In this document: positions 9,902-17,963 of the stretch, one piece after another
Layout: every line of letters starts with the position of its first letter
How positions within the stretch are numbered: the first letter of the stretch is position 1
Assembly (NCBI GenBank): GCA_016840825.1
Contig: JAEORN010000159.1
Coordinates: 1 to 32,196 of the forward strand
DNA: 32,196 nucleotides
DNA from: Candidatus Thorarchaeota archaeon
Lineage (GTDB): Archaea > Asgardarchaeota > Thorarchaeia > Thorarchaeales > Thorarchaeaceae
Direction: 5' to 3'
Translations under genes and position numbers: made by a program
The notes under the pieces: generated by a model
Seen by the model: only the letters and a program-made list of their open reading frames with translations
Told to the model about the DNA's origin: nothing
Databases searched by the model: none

Positions 9902-11698
9902 TTATGTACCTAGGCCTAGTTTCTGAGCTGTAGCCTTCGTAGGATGACCTTTCTCATCCCATCCTCGTAGCTTGTAGTATTCCCCTAGCAGTTCATTACT
10001 ATGAGAGACTCTATTGCGGGAATTGCCTTCAGGTAGCGATGTGGAGAATCGTTTGGGTAGCTTGTCATCCTCTGGAGTAAAACCCTCGCGATTGTTGAAC
10101 ATTCGTTCGAGGTTATAGATACGCTCACCAATCTTGAGTAGCTCACGACCAGATATCTCTAAGCCAGTACCCGCAGAAAGCATCTCAGCATAATCATCCA
10201 CGGTCCAAGCAAAATTCGTGAACCTACAGACAACCATGGAGTCCATAGCAGCAGATAGATTCTGATAGAGGATTACTAAGTCAGCTTTGCCTTCAGTCTT
10301 ATCACGGTCGATGAGTACAGGGCTTCCCAGAATCTCAGGTCCAATCAGATAGGATCGTAGATGGCAACCACCACGACTGGAGGTCGCGTACCCCAGCCCA
10401 TGACCTTGGACACCTCGAGGATCATACGCAGGTATCTCGAGACCCTTAACTTGCATAGCTACTTCTGGAAGTCCATATTTCTTTGCGAGTCTGAGAGAGC
10501 CCTCAGAAAGATCATTTCCAAGTCCTCTTCGGTGGGCGATATCCTCAATCATCTCTAATAGTCCCATCTTGTCACCGAATGTTAGTGAAGCTTCGAGCCG
10601 TCCCTTCTCTACGAGCTCCATAGCACATCCAATGGTGCTACCTACTGAGATGGTGTCTATTCCCATCAAATTACAGCGATGATTTGCTTCTGTAATCCAT
10701 TCTAAATCGTTGATACCGCACTGAGGACCGAGAGCCCATATCGATTCATATTCGGGACCTCCAACCTCTTTTCCATGAACATAGCTTACACGGCCACATC
10801 CAATAGGACAGCCATAGCAATTGTAAGTGCGAACGGAGAACCTTTCTAGCAGTTTCTCACCTGATACTCCTTCAGCATCATTGAATGTCCCCTCTTGAAA
10901 ATTATGAGTTGGGAGCATTCCATACTCGTTTATCACATTCACAAGAACCGCAGTTCCATATACTGGAAGTGACTTGTCTGTAACTCCATTCTTCTTGATT
11001 AGACGCCTTGCTCGTGCCACAGCATCCTTCAATCGATCCTTATCAGCTACACCGATTGATTTCGTTCCTCTTGCTACCACTGCTTTGAGATGCTTTGAAC
11101 CCATGACAGCGCCGACACCACCTCTACCTGCAGCTCTATGCTTATCATTGATGATCGCCGCCATTTTGATTAAGTTCTCTCCAGCGGGACCAATGCATGC
11201 GACTTGCGCCTTCTCATCGGTGAGCTCAAGAAGTTTGTCAGTGGTCTTCTCTGTATCCATTCCCCAAATCTCTGTGGCATCTCGTATCTCCACCTCATCA
11301 TCATTTATCCAGAGGTAAACAGGAGATTCTGCTTTTCCTTCTAATACAATAGCCGCATATCCAGCTCTACGAAGTTGAGGTCCGAAATAGCCTCCACAAT
11401 TCGAATCAAATATCGTTCCTGTTTGTGGAGATTTTGTGATTACCTCAAATCGACCTGCAGTAGGGACAATAGTGGCAGTGCTTGGACCTACAGCGAATAT
11501 AAGTAGATTATCAGGGGACAGAGGATCAGTTCCGGGCTTAAGATTGTCATATAGTAGCTTTACACCTAGACCTCTTCCACCAAGATAGTGATTGTAGATA
11601 TCACCGGGTATTGGCTCTGTTCGAATTTTCCTGTCCGTTAGGGATACGTAAAGCATTCTTGCTTCGGTATATACTTGACCTGAGTCTTCTTCTCCCAT
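9902..11698 (-). CDS. aor: Tungsten-dependent aldehyde:ferredoxin oxidoreductase
   Basis: This enzyme oxidises aldehydes to carboxylic acids and reduces ferredoxin, using a bis-pterin tungsten site and one 4Fe-4S cluster. The cluster ligands are visible as CYGCPIGC (C294, C297, C301 from the ATG start) and a distant C491 in DSMVVCRF. Other family segments are GGRGLGVKLLYD, IFDSNCGGYFGP, HRAAGRGGVGAVMGSK and EIPAYDPRG. The length of 598 residues is usual. An in-frame TTG two codons earlier sits only 2 nt from AGGAGG, while the ATG at 11698 is 8 nt from it, so I chose the ATG. It starts 12 bp after deoC, which suggests aldehydes from sugar-phosphate breakdown as substrates; the true specificity is unknown. 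Confidence 0.95.
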   Translation of the reverse strand: MGEEDSGQVYTEARMLYVSLTDRKIRTEPIPGDIYNHYLGGRGLGVKLLYDNLKPGTDPLSPDNLLIFAVGPSTATIVPTAGRFEVITKSPQTGTIFDSNCGGYFGPQLRRAGYAAIVLEGKAESPVYLWINDDEVEIRDATEIWGMDTEKTTDKLLELTDEKAQVACIGPAGENLIKMAAIINDKHRAAGRGGVGAVMGSKHLKAVVARGTKSIGVADKDRLKDAVARARRLIKKNGVTDKSLPVYGTAVLVNVINEYGMLPTHNFQEGTFNDAEGVSGEKLLERFSVRTYNCYGCPIGCGRVSYVHGKEVGGPEYESIWALGPQCGINDLEWITEANHRCNLMGIDTISVGSTIGCAMELVEKGRLEASLTFGDKMGLLEMIEDIAHRRGLGNDLSEGSLRLAKKYGLPEVAMQVKGLEIPAYDPRGVQGHGLGYATSSRGGCHLRSYLIGPEILGSPVLIDRDKTEGKADLVILYQNLSAAMDSMVVCRFTNFAWTVDDYAEMLSAGTGLEISGRELLKIGERIYNLERMFNNREGFTPEDDKLPKRFSTSLPEGNSRNRVSHSNELLGEYYKLRGWDEKGHPTKATAQKLGLGT

Positions 11699-11710
11699 TA
11701 GCAAGTCCTC

Positions 11711-12532
11711 CTAGTCATTGAATACATTCTGATCGCTATGTTCACATGTCACACATCTTTGCTTATACCACAAGTAGACTTCCTTTGGTTGCTTTGCGAG
11801 ACTAGCTTGCCTGCTAGGACAGGTCCAACACGGCTTATCTTCGACCATCCAAGAGTCGCTGTATTGTACCCAACGGAAGTCCTCTACAATAGCTATCCCA
11901 GCACTTGCCCCGATTCGATTTGCGCCTGCTTCAATGACTCGCCAAGCATCCTTGAAAGTGCTTATCCCACCTGCAGCCTTAACACCCATTGAATTTCCAA
12001 CGGTTTCTCTCATCAATCGTACATCGTGAGGTGTTGCACCCATTGGTCCAAAGCCAGTAGATGTCTTGACAAAATGAGCGCCTGCTTCTTTACAGATTAG
12101 ACAAGCTTCGACCTTCTGCTCGTCTGTCAATAAACCGGTTTCGAGAATGACCTTTACATGTGCATCATCTGCAGCCGCAACTACAGCCTCAATATCACTC
12201 TTTACAAAATCGCGGTTTCCATCTCTTAAGGCACCCACATTGATCACCATATCAATTTCATGAGCTCCATTACCAACGGCCTCCTTGGTTTCGAATGCCT
12301 TAGACGCTGATGTCATAGCACCAAGTGGAAACCCAACGACGCTGCAAATCTTGACGTCGGTATCTTTCAGAAGCTCAGCAGCATAAGAAACATGAACTGA
12401 ATTAATGCAGATAGCAAAGAAACCATACTCTATCGCTTCTTCACAGATATCCTTGACCTTACTACGTTTTGTGTCTGCTTTTAGCACCGTATGGTCAATC
12501 ATTTTTGCGAGCTTCTCTACAGTGAGGTCCAT
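11711..12532 (-). CDS. deoC: Deoxyribose-phosphate aldolase with C-terminal CxxC/CxxC extension
   Basis: This class I aldolase cleaves 2-deoxyribose 5-phosphate into acetaldehyde and glyceraldehyde 3-phosphate. The catalytic residues are in place: D94 (IDMV), the Schiff-base lysine K156 (FVKTSTGF) and K185 (VKAAGGI). The TIM barrel ends near residue 216 (ASAGIAIVED). After it comes an extra tail of about 55 residues with C235/C238 (CWTC) and C260/C263 (CVTC), spaced like a zinc ribbon, which the usual 215-260 residue enzymes lack. The ATG has a GGAG site 8 nt upstream. The gene leads the operon with AOR and the PAPS-reductase-like fusion. Confidence 0.94.
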   Translation of the reverse strand: MDLTVEKLAKMIDHTVLKADTKRSKVKDICEEAIEYGFFAICINSVHVSYAAELLKDTDVKICSVVGFPLGAMTSASKAFETKEAVGNGAHEIDMVINVGALRDGNRDFVKSDIEAVVAAADDAHVKVILETGLLTDEQKVEACLICKEAGAHFVKTSTGFGPMGATPHDVRLMRETVGNSMGVKAAGGISTFKDAWRVIEAGANRIGASAGIAIVEDFRWVQYSDSWMVEDKPCWTCPSRQASLAKQPKEVYLWYKQRCVTCEHSDQNVFND

Positions 12533-12541
12533 GGAAACAAC

Positions 12542-12585
12542 TCCGAAGGAGAGGTTGTTCCACTGATGCTATTAATACCTTCGGA
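12542..12585 (-). promoter_or_regulatory. deoC promoter with an 8-bp inverted repeat
   Basis: Perfect half-sites TCCGAAGG (12542-12549) and CCTTCGGA (12578-12585) flank a TATA-like TATTAAT read on the minus strand (12571-12577). The predicted transcription start falls at about 12548, inside the left half-site, and deoC begins at 12532. The geometry is that of a repressor operator straddling a promoter. The left half also overlaps the deoC ribosome-binding site. Confidence 0.45.
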
Positions 12586-12602
12586 ACACGGATAACTGGG
12601 AA

Positions 12603-12938
12603 CTATCGGCCTCCGAGATAGCTTCTGATATCATCTAAGACCTCCTTCTGAAGTCTGATGACATCGTGAACCTCAATCTCCTCAGCATCATTAACAACAG
12701 AATTCAACTGAACTACTGTTCCTACCGTATCCACCTTGCTGAAGTCCACAGGAAACTCTACCTCCGCACCCTTCACAATCAGCTCGGAGCGAGTTGGATG
12801 GAGCGCAATCCTGATACTTCTGACAATGCCAATTCTACGAGCCCTACTGTCTAGGACTTCTTTACCAAGGATTCTACCGGGCATACTCAACTCGTACAGT
12901 TCAGCTTCAATGGTGGGCATGTCGTCTTTGTTGGCCAT
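12603..12938 (-). CDS. PRC-barrel-like protein, 111 aa
   Basis: The sequence GKEVLDSRARRIGIVRSIRI followed by strands ELIVKGAEVEFPVDFSKV and TVGTVVQLN is the pattern of a PRC-barrel domain, a small beta barrel found in RNA-metabolism and photosynthetic proteins and widespread in archaea as stand-alone genes. A helical C-terminus (IRLQKEVLDDIRSYLGGR) ends the protein. No catalytic residues are visible. The ATG has GGAG 9 nt upstream. It is upstream of deoC on the same strand, but a 70-bp gap with a separate promoter-like element suggests independent transcription. Specific function unknown. Confidence 0.65.
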   Translation of the reverse strand: MANKDDMPTIEAELYELSMPGRILGKEVLDSRARRIGIVRSIRIALHPTRSELIVKGAEVEFPVDFSKVDTVGTVVQLNSVVNDAEEIEVHDVIRLQKEVLDDIRSYLGGR

Positions 12939-13032
12939 GTATAACAGCTCCGTTCTAGTGAGTATGTAGGAGCCTTTTTACAGTGTGTAATACCACATAA
13001 TGGTAAGGAAATGCACGTAGAGTGAGGAAAAC

Positions 13033-15345
13033 GTGACGGGCAGCTCAAATAGTGTAGATTGGCCGCTGATAAAGAAAGAGTCTGTGGACTATAGGGAATA
13101 TCAGGTCAATCTTGCCAAGCTTGCAATAATGAAGAGCTCCCTTATTGTTCTAAGTACAGGTCTTGGAAAGACTATTATCGGAGCTCTAGTAGCTGCTACA
13201 AGACTTTCCGAGTATCCCAAATCAAAGGTATTATTCCTAGCTCCATCTCGTCCTCTTGTAGACCAACAAGCAAGGTTTCTCAGGCGTGTCTTAGATATTG
13301 AGGATGAACAGGTTGTCTGCCTGACTGGACACGATGGACCAGAGAAAAGAAAGATGGAATGGTTGGACTCTCGAGTTATAGCAATGACTCCTCAGGCGCT
13401 TCAAAACGACCTAGTTCAGCGAAGCTATGACTTGTCAGATGTGTCATTGATTGTATATGACGAAGCTCACCGAGGTGTTGGCGATTATGCATATACCTTC
13501 GTTGCTGAACTCTATGAGAAACAAGGAAAGAATAGATTGTCGCTAGGTCTTACAGCTTCGCCAGGACATAAAGCTGAACACATCAAAGTAGTTCGTGAGA
13601 ACCTCAGGCTGGATCAAGTAGAGATCAGGACAGAGAGAGACCCCGATGTAAGGAAGTATATTGTATCAGTGCAGAGCGATATTCAGTTTATCCACTTGAC
13701 CTCAGAGATAGAAGTTCTAAGAGATATGCTCTACTCGATGCTGAACACCTATACTAGACCTATCATAGATCATGGATATTCCCTTCCAGATAGTAGACGT
13801 CTTAGCAGGAAAGAGATTCTTGCTACACAAGCTATGGTACGGAAGGAGATTGGAACCCATACCAAACCACCTTCGAAGCTCTTCTATCTTATCAAGAATT
13901 TAACTGCAGCCCTTAGAATAGTGCACCTTATCGAATTCATTGGCACTCAAGGCCTTGGACCAACTCAAAGATATGTAGAGGGTATCTACGAAGAAATCAG
14001 GAACAAGAAGAGCTCAAAGGGAGTGAAGGACCTGGTTTCCCAACCCGAATTCACACAATTTGAGAACCTCCTACATGCCTTGGTTAGCAGAGGCTATCGA
14101 CATCCTAAATCAGATGCATTGCTCGAAATCGTTAGCGAACAGCTCTCTGTTGATCTTGACTCACGTATTCTAATATTCACTCGTTTTCGAGATACCGCAG
14201 CCGAGGTCTCTGAAACACTTGAACAGCTTGAGGATGTACGAATCAGTAGATTTGTGGGTCAGAGCTCAAAGGGTTCTGATAAGGGATTCAGTCAAAAGAA
14301 GCAGATTGAGGTTCTCGATGGTTTCAGGAACAATGAATTCAATGTTCTAGTGGCTACACAGGTAGGAGAAGAGGGACTCGATATTCCCGAATGTAATCTC
14401 GTAGTGTTCTATGATTGTGTGCCATCTGTTGTGCCATTTATCCAGAGAAAAGGCAGGACAGGCCGTCATTCACCCGGACGGGTTGTCATATTTGTCGCAA
14501 AAGGAACTCACGATGAGTTCTATCACTGGAGTGTGATCAATAAGTTGAAGAAAATGCCATCTGCACTCAAAGAGGCTGAGAAAGATAATGACGATAAGCA
14601 GTCCAGTCTTGATGAGTTTGTAGTGAAAGGGCAAGAAGCAGAAACAGAGTCCGAAGAGATTACCTTCAAATCAAAGGATTCCAATAAAATCAAGTTGATT
14701 GTTGACTCTCGCGAGCTTCCAACAGCAGTCGCTCGAGAGCTCACGAGACTAGATGTAGTGATCTCAGGGGAGAGCTTGAAGATAGGAGATTATGTCGCAT
14801 CGGAGGATGTTGCTATTGAAAGAAAGGAATCCAACGACTTCATTCAGTCATTGATAGATGGTCGACTATTCGTTCAACTCAGCGCGCTTCGTTCAGCTTA
14901 TCGACGCCCAGTCCTAATCATTGAGGGTGAGCAGATTATAGGACTGCGTGCAGTGAATCCTGCTTCTATCTACGGAGCATTGGCCTCTATCGCCATTCGG
15001 ATACAAATACCCATCATTTGGACGAGAAATGCAGAAGAAACTGCAAATGTGCTCTATAGGATTGCCCATATGGAGCAGGTAGATTCGAAGAAGCCACTTC
15101 GTACAAGGTCAGGAGAAACAAGGGGATCAGATGCAGAAGTCCTCGAGTATATCCTCTCGGGTTTTCCAGGAGTTGATACAGTGACCTCTCGAAGCATCTT
15201 GGCTGAATTTGGAACCCTAGAAGGGGTATTCAATGCTAGTAAGGAAGACCTACAGAAGGTCAGAGGAGTGGGTCCGAAGATAGCAGGTAGAATTAGGAGG
15301 CTCTTGCAAACAGAGCATCCTGAACATAAGAAAGTGCACGCCTGA
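13033..15345 (+). CDS. hef: Hef helicase/nuclease (FANCM/XPF family)
   Basis: This archaeal protein processes stalled or branched replication forks. The N-terminal superfamily 2 helicase has motif I STGLGKT (41-47), motif II DEAH (143-146), TASPGH as motif III, and motif VI QRKGRTGRH. The insertion domain between the RecA folds (about 220-340) is present. A linker containing QSSLDEFV resembles a PIP box. The XPF-type nuclease carries VDSRE (557-561), GDYV and ERKESND (596-602). Tandem helix-hairpin-helix motifs end the protein. It starts at GTG with GTGAGG upstream. At 770 residues it is full length, so both helicase and nuclease activities are expected. It ends 6 bp from the convergent regulator gene. 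Confidence 0.95.
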   Translation: MTGSSNSVDWPLIKKESVDYREYQVNLAKLAIMKSSLIVLSTGLGKTIIGALVAATRLSEYPKSKVLFLAPSRPLVDQQARFLRRVLDIEDEQVVCLTGHDGPEKRKMEWLDSRVIAMTPQALQNDLVQRSYDLSDVSLIVYDEAHRGVGDYAYTFVAELYEKQGKNRLSLGLTASPGHKAEHIKVVRENLRLDQVEIRTERDPDVRKYIVSVQSDIQFIHLTSEIEVLRDMLYSMLNTYTRPIIDHGYSLPDSRRLSRKEILATQAMVRKEIGTHTKPPSKLFYLIKNLTAALRIVHLIEFIGTQGLGPTQRYVEGIYEEIRNKKSSKGVKDLVSQPEFTQFENLLHALVSRGYRHPKSDALLEIVSEQLSVDLDSRILIFTRFRDTAAEVSETLEQLEDVRISRFVGQSSKGSDKGFSQKKQIEVLDGFRNNEFNVLVATQVGEEGLDIPECNLVVFYDCVPSVVPFIQRKGRTGRHSPGRVVIFVAKGTHDEFYHWSVINKLKKMPSALKEAEKDNDDKQSSLDEFVVKGQEAETESEEITFKSKDSNKIKLIVDSRELPTAVARELTRLDVVISGESLKIGDYVASEDVAIERKESNDFIQSLIDGRLFVQLSALRSAYRRPVLIIEGEQIIGLRAVNPASIYGALASIAIRIQIPIIWTRNAEETANVLYRIAHMEQVDSKKPLRTRSGETRGSDAEVLEYILSGFPGVDTVTSRSILAEFGTLEGVFNASKEDLQKVRGVGPKIAGRIRRLLQTEHPEHKKVHA

Positions 15346-15351
15346 GTTTGA

Positions 15352-16053
15352 CTAGTAGACCTCGGGATTCTTGCCCCTACCTCTCCGGTAGGCATTACGA
15401 AGGGTATCCATCATCCTTCTACTTACTTCCCAATACTTCTGGTAGTCTGGCTCATCCAGCCTAACAACACTCAGGATACTACGGAACACAACATACAGTT
15501 TGGGATCTAGCTCACAAGCATCCCTTAGAGTTTCCTTAGCGCGTTCAAGCCCTCTCTTGTAGATGCCGTCTCGTGACTCAAAATCCTCAGCAACCAATTG
15601 GACCTCGCTTTCATCCTTTAGTACTAAACCAAGTTGTTTCATTGTACCTACGATGTCAAGTGTACGGTCCAAGTCATAGGACTCACGCTCTGGCAACAAT
15701 CCCATGTCGCCTGTGGCAATGAACACGTTCTCTGCAGTAGCGCGCCAGACCTTTTGCATGATGTGGCTATCGCCATTACCTGCAGGCTCGAGGTCGACCT
15801 GTTGAATAAGACCGCATTTCTCGAGCTCTTTCAGATGGTATCGGACTGTCTGGGGTTTGACTTCCTTCTTGGTATCACCATTCTGCTCGTTATTAAGGAA
15901 GTCAACGAGCTCGGAGGTTGACATCCTCCTAGCACGTAACGCATGGAGAATCTGACGACGGTTCTCGTCATTCAGTGCCTTTACAGCATCTATTGCTTCA
16001 GTCCCGGTAAGGACCTTCAGGGTGTCCATTGGCTTGTTCCCTTGCAAAGTCAC
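15352..16053 (-). CDS. ArsR-type winged-helix transcriptional regulator
   Basis: Residues about 18-95 form a winged helix: ALNDENRRQILHALRARRMSTSELVDFL, then QTVRYHLKELEKCGLIQQV, the recognition helix pattern of ArsR-like archaeal regulators. The remaining 130 residues are helical and acidic and may dimerise or sense a ligand; no metal-binding Cys cluster is seen. Starts are ambiguous: GTG at 16053, a TTG two codons in that is better placed after GGAGAG, or Met9 at 16029. Upstream are a 10-bp palindrome and a 10-mer shared with the next regulator, suggesting auto- or cross-regulation. Target genes are unknown. Confidence 0.8.
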   Translation of the reverse strand: MTLQGNKPMDTLKVLTGTEAIDAVKALNDENRRQILHALRARRMSTSELVDFLNNEQNGDTKKEVKPQTVRYHLKELEKCGLIQQVDLEPAGNGDSHIMQKVWRATAENVFIATGDMGLLPERESYDLDRTLDIVGTMKQLGLVLKDESEVQLVAEDFESRDGIYKRGLERAKETLRDACELDPKLYVVFRSILSVVRLDEPDYQKYWEVSRRMMDTLRNAYRRGRGKNPEVY

Positions 16054-16105
16054 GTCTCTCCACGAATTGTAGTATCAGAAATCAATAATCAATATGTTGC
16101 AGACG

Positions 16106-16130
16106 ACTAATAGCCCGCATGGCTATTAGT
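16106..16130. promoter_or_regulatory. Perfect 10-bp palindrome upstream of the ArsR-type gene
   Basis: ACTAATAGCC (16106-16115) and GGCTATTAGT (16121-16130) are exact inverted copies separated by CGCAT. The element lies about 53-77 bp before the regulator start and just after the stop of the small winged-helix gene. It could be an operator or, less likely, a terminator hairpin; no T-run follows it on the transcribed strand. Confidence 0.55.
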
Positions 16131-16133
16131 GTC
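16124..16133. repeat. Shared 10-mer, copy 1
   Basis: TATTAGTGTC, 71 bp upstream of the ArsR-type start. Its first seven bases belong to the right arm of the palindrome. An identical copy lies at 16476-16485 upstream of the neighbouring regulator. Confidence 0.6.
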
Positions 16134-16163
16134 GAATTACACTTCAATCTTTGTTCCCTTCGA

Positions 16164-16409
16164 TTATGCAGGAACGTAGATCCATTGACGCATGTCTTGC
16201 AAGCAAGGTACACGCTTGATCAACTGCTTCTTCAAGAGCTTGCGTAGAGCGTATCTGACAGTTCTTGGTGCGAATGAAACCTTGTCGAGCAGTTGCTTAG
16301 GTGTAACACCATCTTGGCCACTGCTTCTGAGAATGTCGAGCACAATCATCTGGCTCTTGGTGAGCTTCATGGTCTTGAGCTCTTCTTGGAGTTGTTTGTC
16401 ACTCATCAT
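16164..16409 (-). CDS. Small winged-helix DNA-binding protein, 81 aa
   Basis: This is a compact winged helix: TKSQMIVLDILRSSG, then GVTPKQLLDKVSFAPRTVRYALRKLLKKQLIKRVPC, and a wing strand MRQWIYVPA. The TVRYALRKLL recognition helix resembles MarR/ArsR-like archaeal regulators. There is no ligand domain, so it may act as a simple DNA-binding factor. Two adjacent ATG codons (16409 and 16406) both follow an AGGT. It is 110 bp upstream of the ArsR-type gene on the same strand. Both genes have the sequence TATTAGTGTC about 70 bp before their start. Confidence 0.75.
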   Translation of the reverse strand: MMSDKQLQEELKTMKLTKSQMIVLDILRSSGQDGVTPKQLLDKVSFAPRTVRYALRKLLKKQLIKRVPCLQDMRQWIYVPA

Positions 16410-16475
16410 TTTGAATTACCTACTTTTTGAAATTATCACGTTAGCGACAGTCATAAACTGCCACAAACTACACCT

Positions 16476-16485
16476 TATTAGTGTC
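16476..16485. repeat. Shared 10-mer, copy 2
   Basis: TATTAGTGTC in the same orientation, 67 bp upstream of the small winged-helix gene start. It lies in the 270-bp gap (16410-16679) that also carries the upstream region of the GlmU-type gene. Confidence 0.6.
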
Positions 16486-16574
16486 ACAAAGATGCTTATT
16501 AATCTATCGCAGTCTGGGACCGCGTTAAGAAAGTTAGATACCGCGAGTATAGATGATTGTTTGAATTAGGCAAT

Positions 16575-16663
16575 TTTGCCCTTTTGAACATGAATTCGTA
16601 CGCCAGAGGGAAAATGAAATGGCGCGTATTTTGCCAATAAACTCTATAACATGGTAGGGCAAA
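16575..16663. promoter_or_regulatory. TTTGCC repeats upstream of the GlmU-type gene
   Basis: TTTGCCC at 16575-16581 and TTTGCC at 16630-16635 are in direct orientation, and GGGCAAA at 16657-16663 is inverted. The last two flank a CTATAA element (16643-16648) that could be the TATA box of the gene starting at 16680. This arrangement is compatible with regulator binding but not proof of it. Confidence 0.35.
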
Positions 16664-16679
16664 TCATGCGTGACTCACT

Positions 16680-17954
16680 ATGAAAAAGGCAGCATTGATG
16701 GCAGCAGGCAACTCGACAAGAATGTTACCGCTCACTGCAAATAGACCAAAGCACCTGCTTCCAATAGCAGGCACACCGTTAATCTTCCATACTCTGAGAG
16801 CATTGAGAGATGCGGGTATAGAAGAAACTCTTATCATCTATGGCTATAGAGGGGACCTTCTTAGAGAGGCTATTGATGCTGTTGATTGGGGGAGGATGTC
16901 TGTTTCCTATGTCGAACAGACGGAGAGAAAGGGAACTGCTCATGCTGCAGGACATGCAAAGGACTTTGCTGGAGATGATGGCATCATCGTGATGAACGGC
17001 GATGTTCTTACTGCTCCAGACACCTTCACTACTTTGATTGAATTCCACAAGAAGAACGACTTCGAGCTCGTCCTAAGTGTCCTTCCAGTGGACGACCCTT
17101 CTGCCTACGGTATAGTGGAGGCCAAGGAAAAACTAGCCGTGGACCTAATTGAGAAACCAAAGAAGGATCAGATGGTGAGTAATCTCTGTAACATGGGGAT
17201 ATACGCTGCAGGTCCATCACTATGGGAGGCTATAGACAACACTCCACTCTCAAAGCGAGGGGAGTATGAGATTACAGATTCGATCAAGATCCTCATAGAA
17301 AAGAAGGTCGTGGGAGTTCATACTATACCATCATGGTGGCTTGACCTTGGAAAACCTTGGGATCTCCTTCAGGCAAACGAGGTCATAATGAAGGATGCAA
17401 TGAGAAGGATTGAAGGAACAGTCGAGGATGGTGCGACTATCAAAGGTAACACCATAGTTGAGCCAAGTGCAGTGATAAAGAGCGGTGCATACATTGAGGG
17501 CCCTGCGTATATCGGGCCTGAATGTGTCATCGGGCCAAATTGCTATATCAGAGCATATACTTCGCTGGGTAGGAAAGTCAAGGTCGGAAATGCAGTCGAG
17601 ATAAAGAACTCAATAATTATGGATAATACGAATGTCGGACATCTATCATATGTGGGAGACACGATTATCGGAGAACGCTCCAATTTTGGAGCAGGGACTA
17701 TTACTGCGAATCTTCGACACGATAACGCGGACATCAAAGTGACAGTCAAGAGAGAGCGTGTGAGCTCTGGCAGGCGAAAGCTAGGAGCTATCATTGGTGA
17801 TGATGTAAAGACCGGAATAGGCACATCGATTTCTACGGGAATAGTCATCCATCAAGGCGCACGGACAGGAGTTGGAGTGATTGTCGACAGGGATATTCCA
17901 CCCAACACATTAGTCATTGCAAAACAACCGAAACAAGAAATGAAGCTAGAATGA
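16680..17954 (+). CDS. Bifunctional sugar-1-phosphate nucleotidyltransferase / acetyltransferase (GlmU type)
   Basis: This is predicted to make a UDP- or dTDP-activated (N-acetyl)hexosamine for surface glycans. The N-terminal half is a nucleotidyltransferase (MAAGNSTRMLPLT at 7-19, RPKHLLPIAG, MNGDVL, EKPKKD). In the first motif, Ser replaces the second Gly of the common GxGTR. The C-terminal half (about 245-400) is a left-handed beta helix of hexapeptide repeats (TIKGNTIVEPSAVIKSG, AYIGPECVIGPNCYI), with GAGTITANLRHDN as the acyltransferase signature. Length (424 aa) matches archaeal enzymes such as ST0452. Which sugar it uses cannot be read from sequence. The radical SAM gene follows 9 bp later. 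Confidence 0.88.
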   Translation: MKKAALMAAGNSTRMLPLTANRPKHLLPIAGTPLIFHTLRALRDAGIEETLIIYGYRGDLLREAIDAVDWGRMSVSYVEQTERKGTAHAAGHAKDFAGDDGIIVMNGDVLTAPDTFTTLIEFHKKNDFELVLSVLPVDDPSAYGIVEAKEKLAVDLIEKPKKDQMVSNLCNMGIYAAGPSLWEAIDNTPLSKRGEYEITDSIKILIEKKVVGVHTIPSWWLDLGKPWDLLQANEVIMKDAMRRIEGTVEDGATIKGNTIVEPSAVIKSGAYIEGPAYIGPECVIGPNCYIRAYTSLGRKVKVGNAVEIKNSIIMDNTNVGHLSYVGDTIIGERSNFGAGTITANLRHDNADIKVTVKRERVSSGRRKLGAIIGDDVKTGIGTSISTGIVIHQGARTGVGVIVDRDIPPNTLVIAKQPKQEMKLE

Positions 17955-17963
17955 GGGGTCAAT

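Noticed and set aside
12537..12563. A hairpin sequestering the deoC ribosome-binding site
   Set aside because: The pairing needs two bulges and only four- and three-base stems; the perfect 8-bp inverted repeat around the promoter is a simpler explanation.
16192..16569. 125-codon plus-strand frame over the small winged-helix gene
   Set aside because: It is antisense to a gene with a clear winged-helix pattern, and its translation is a low-complexity hydrophobic and Ser/Thr mixture without motifs.
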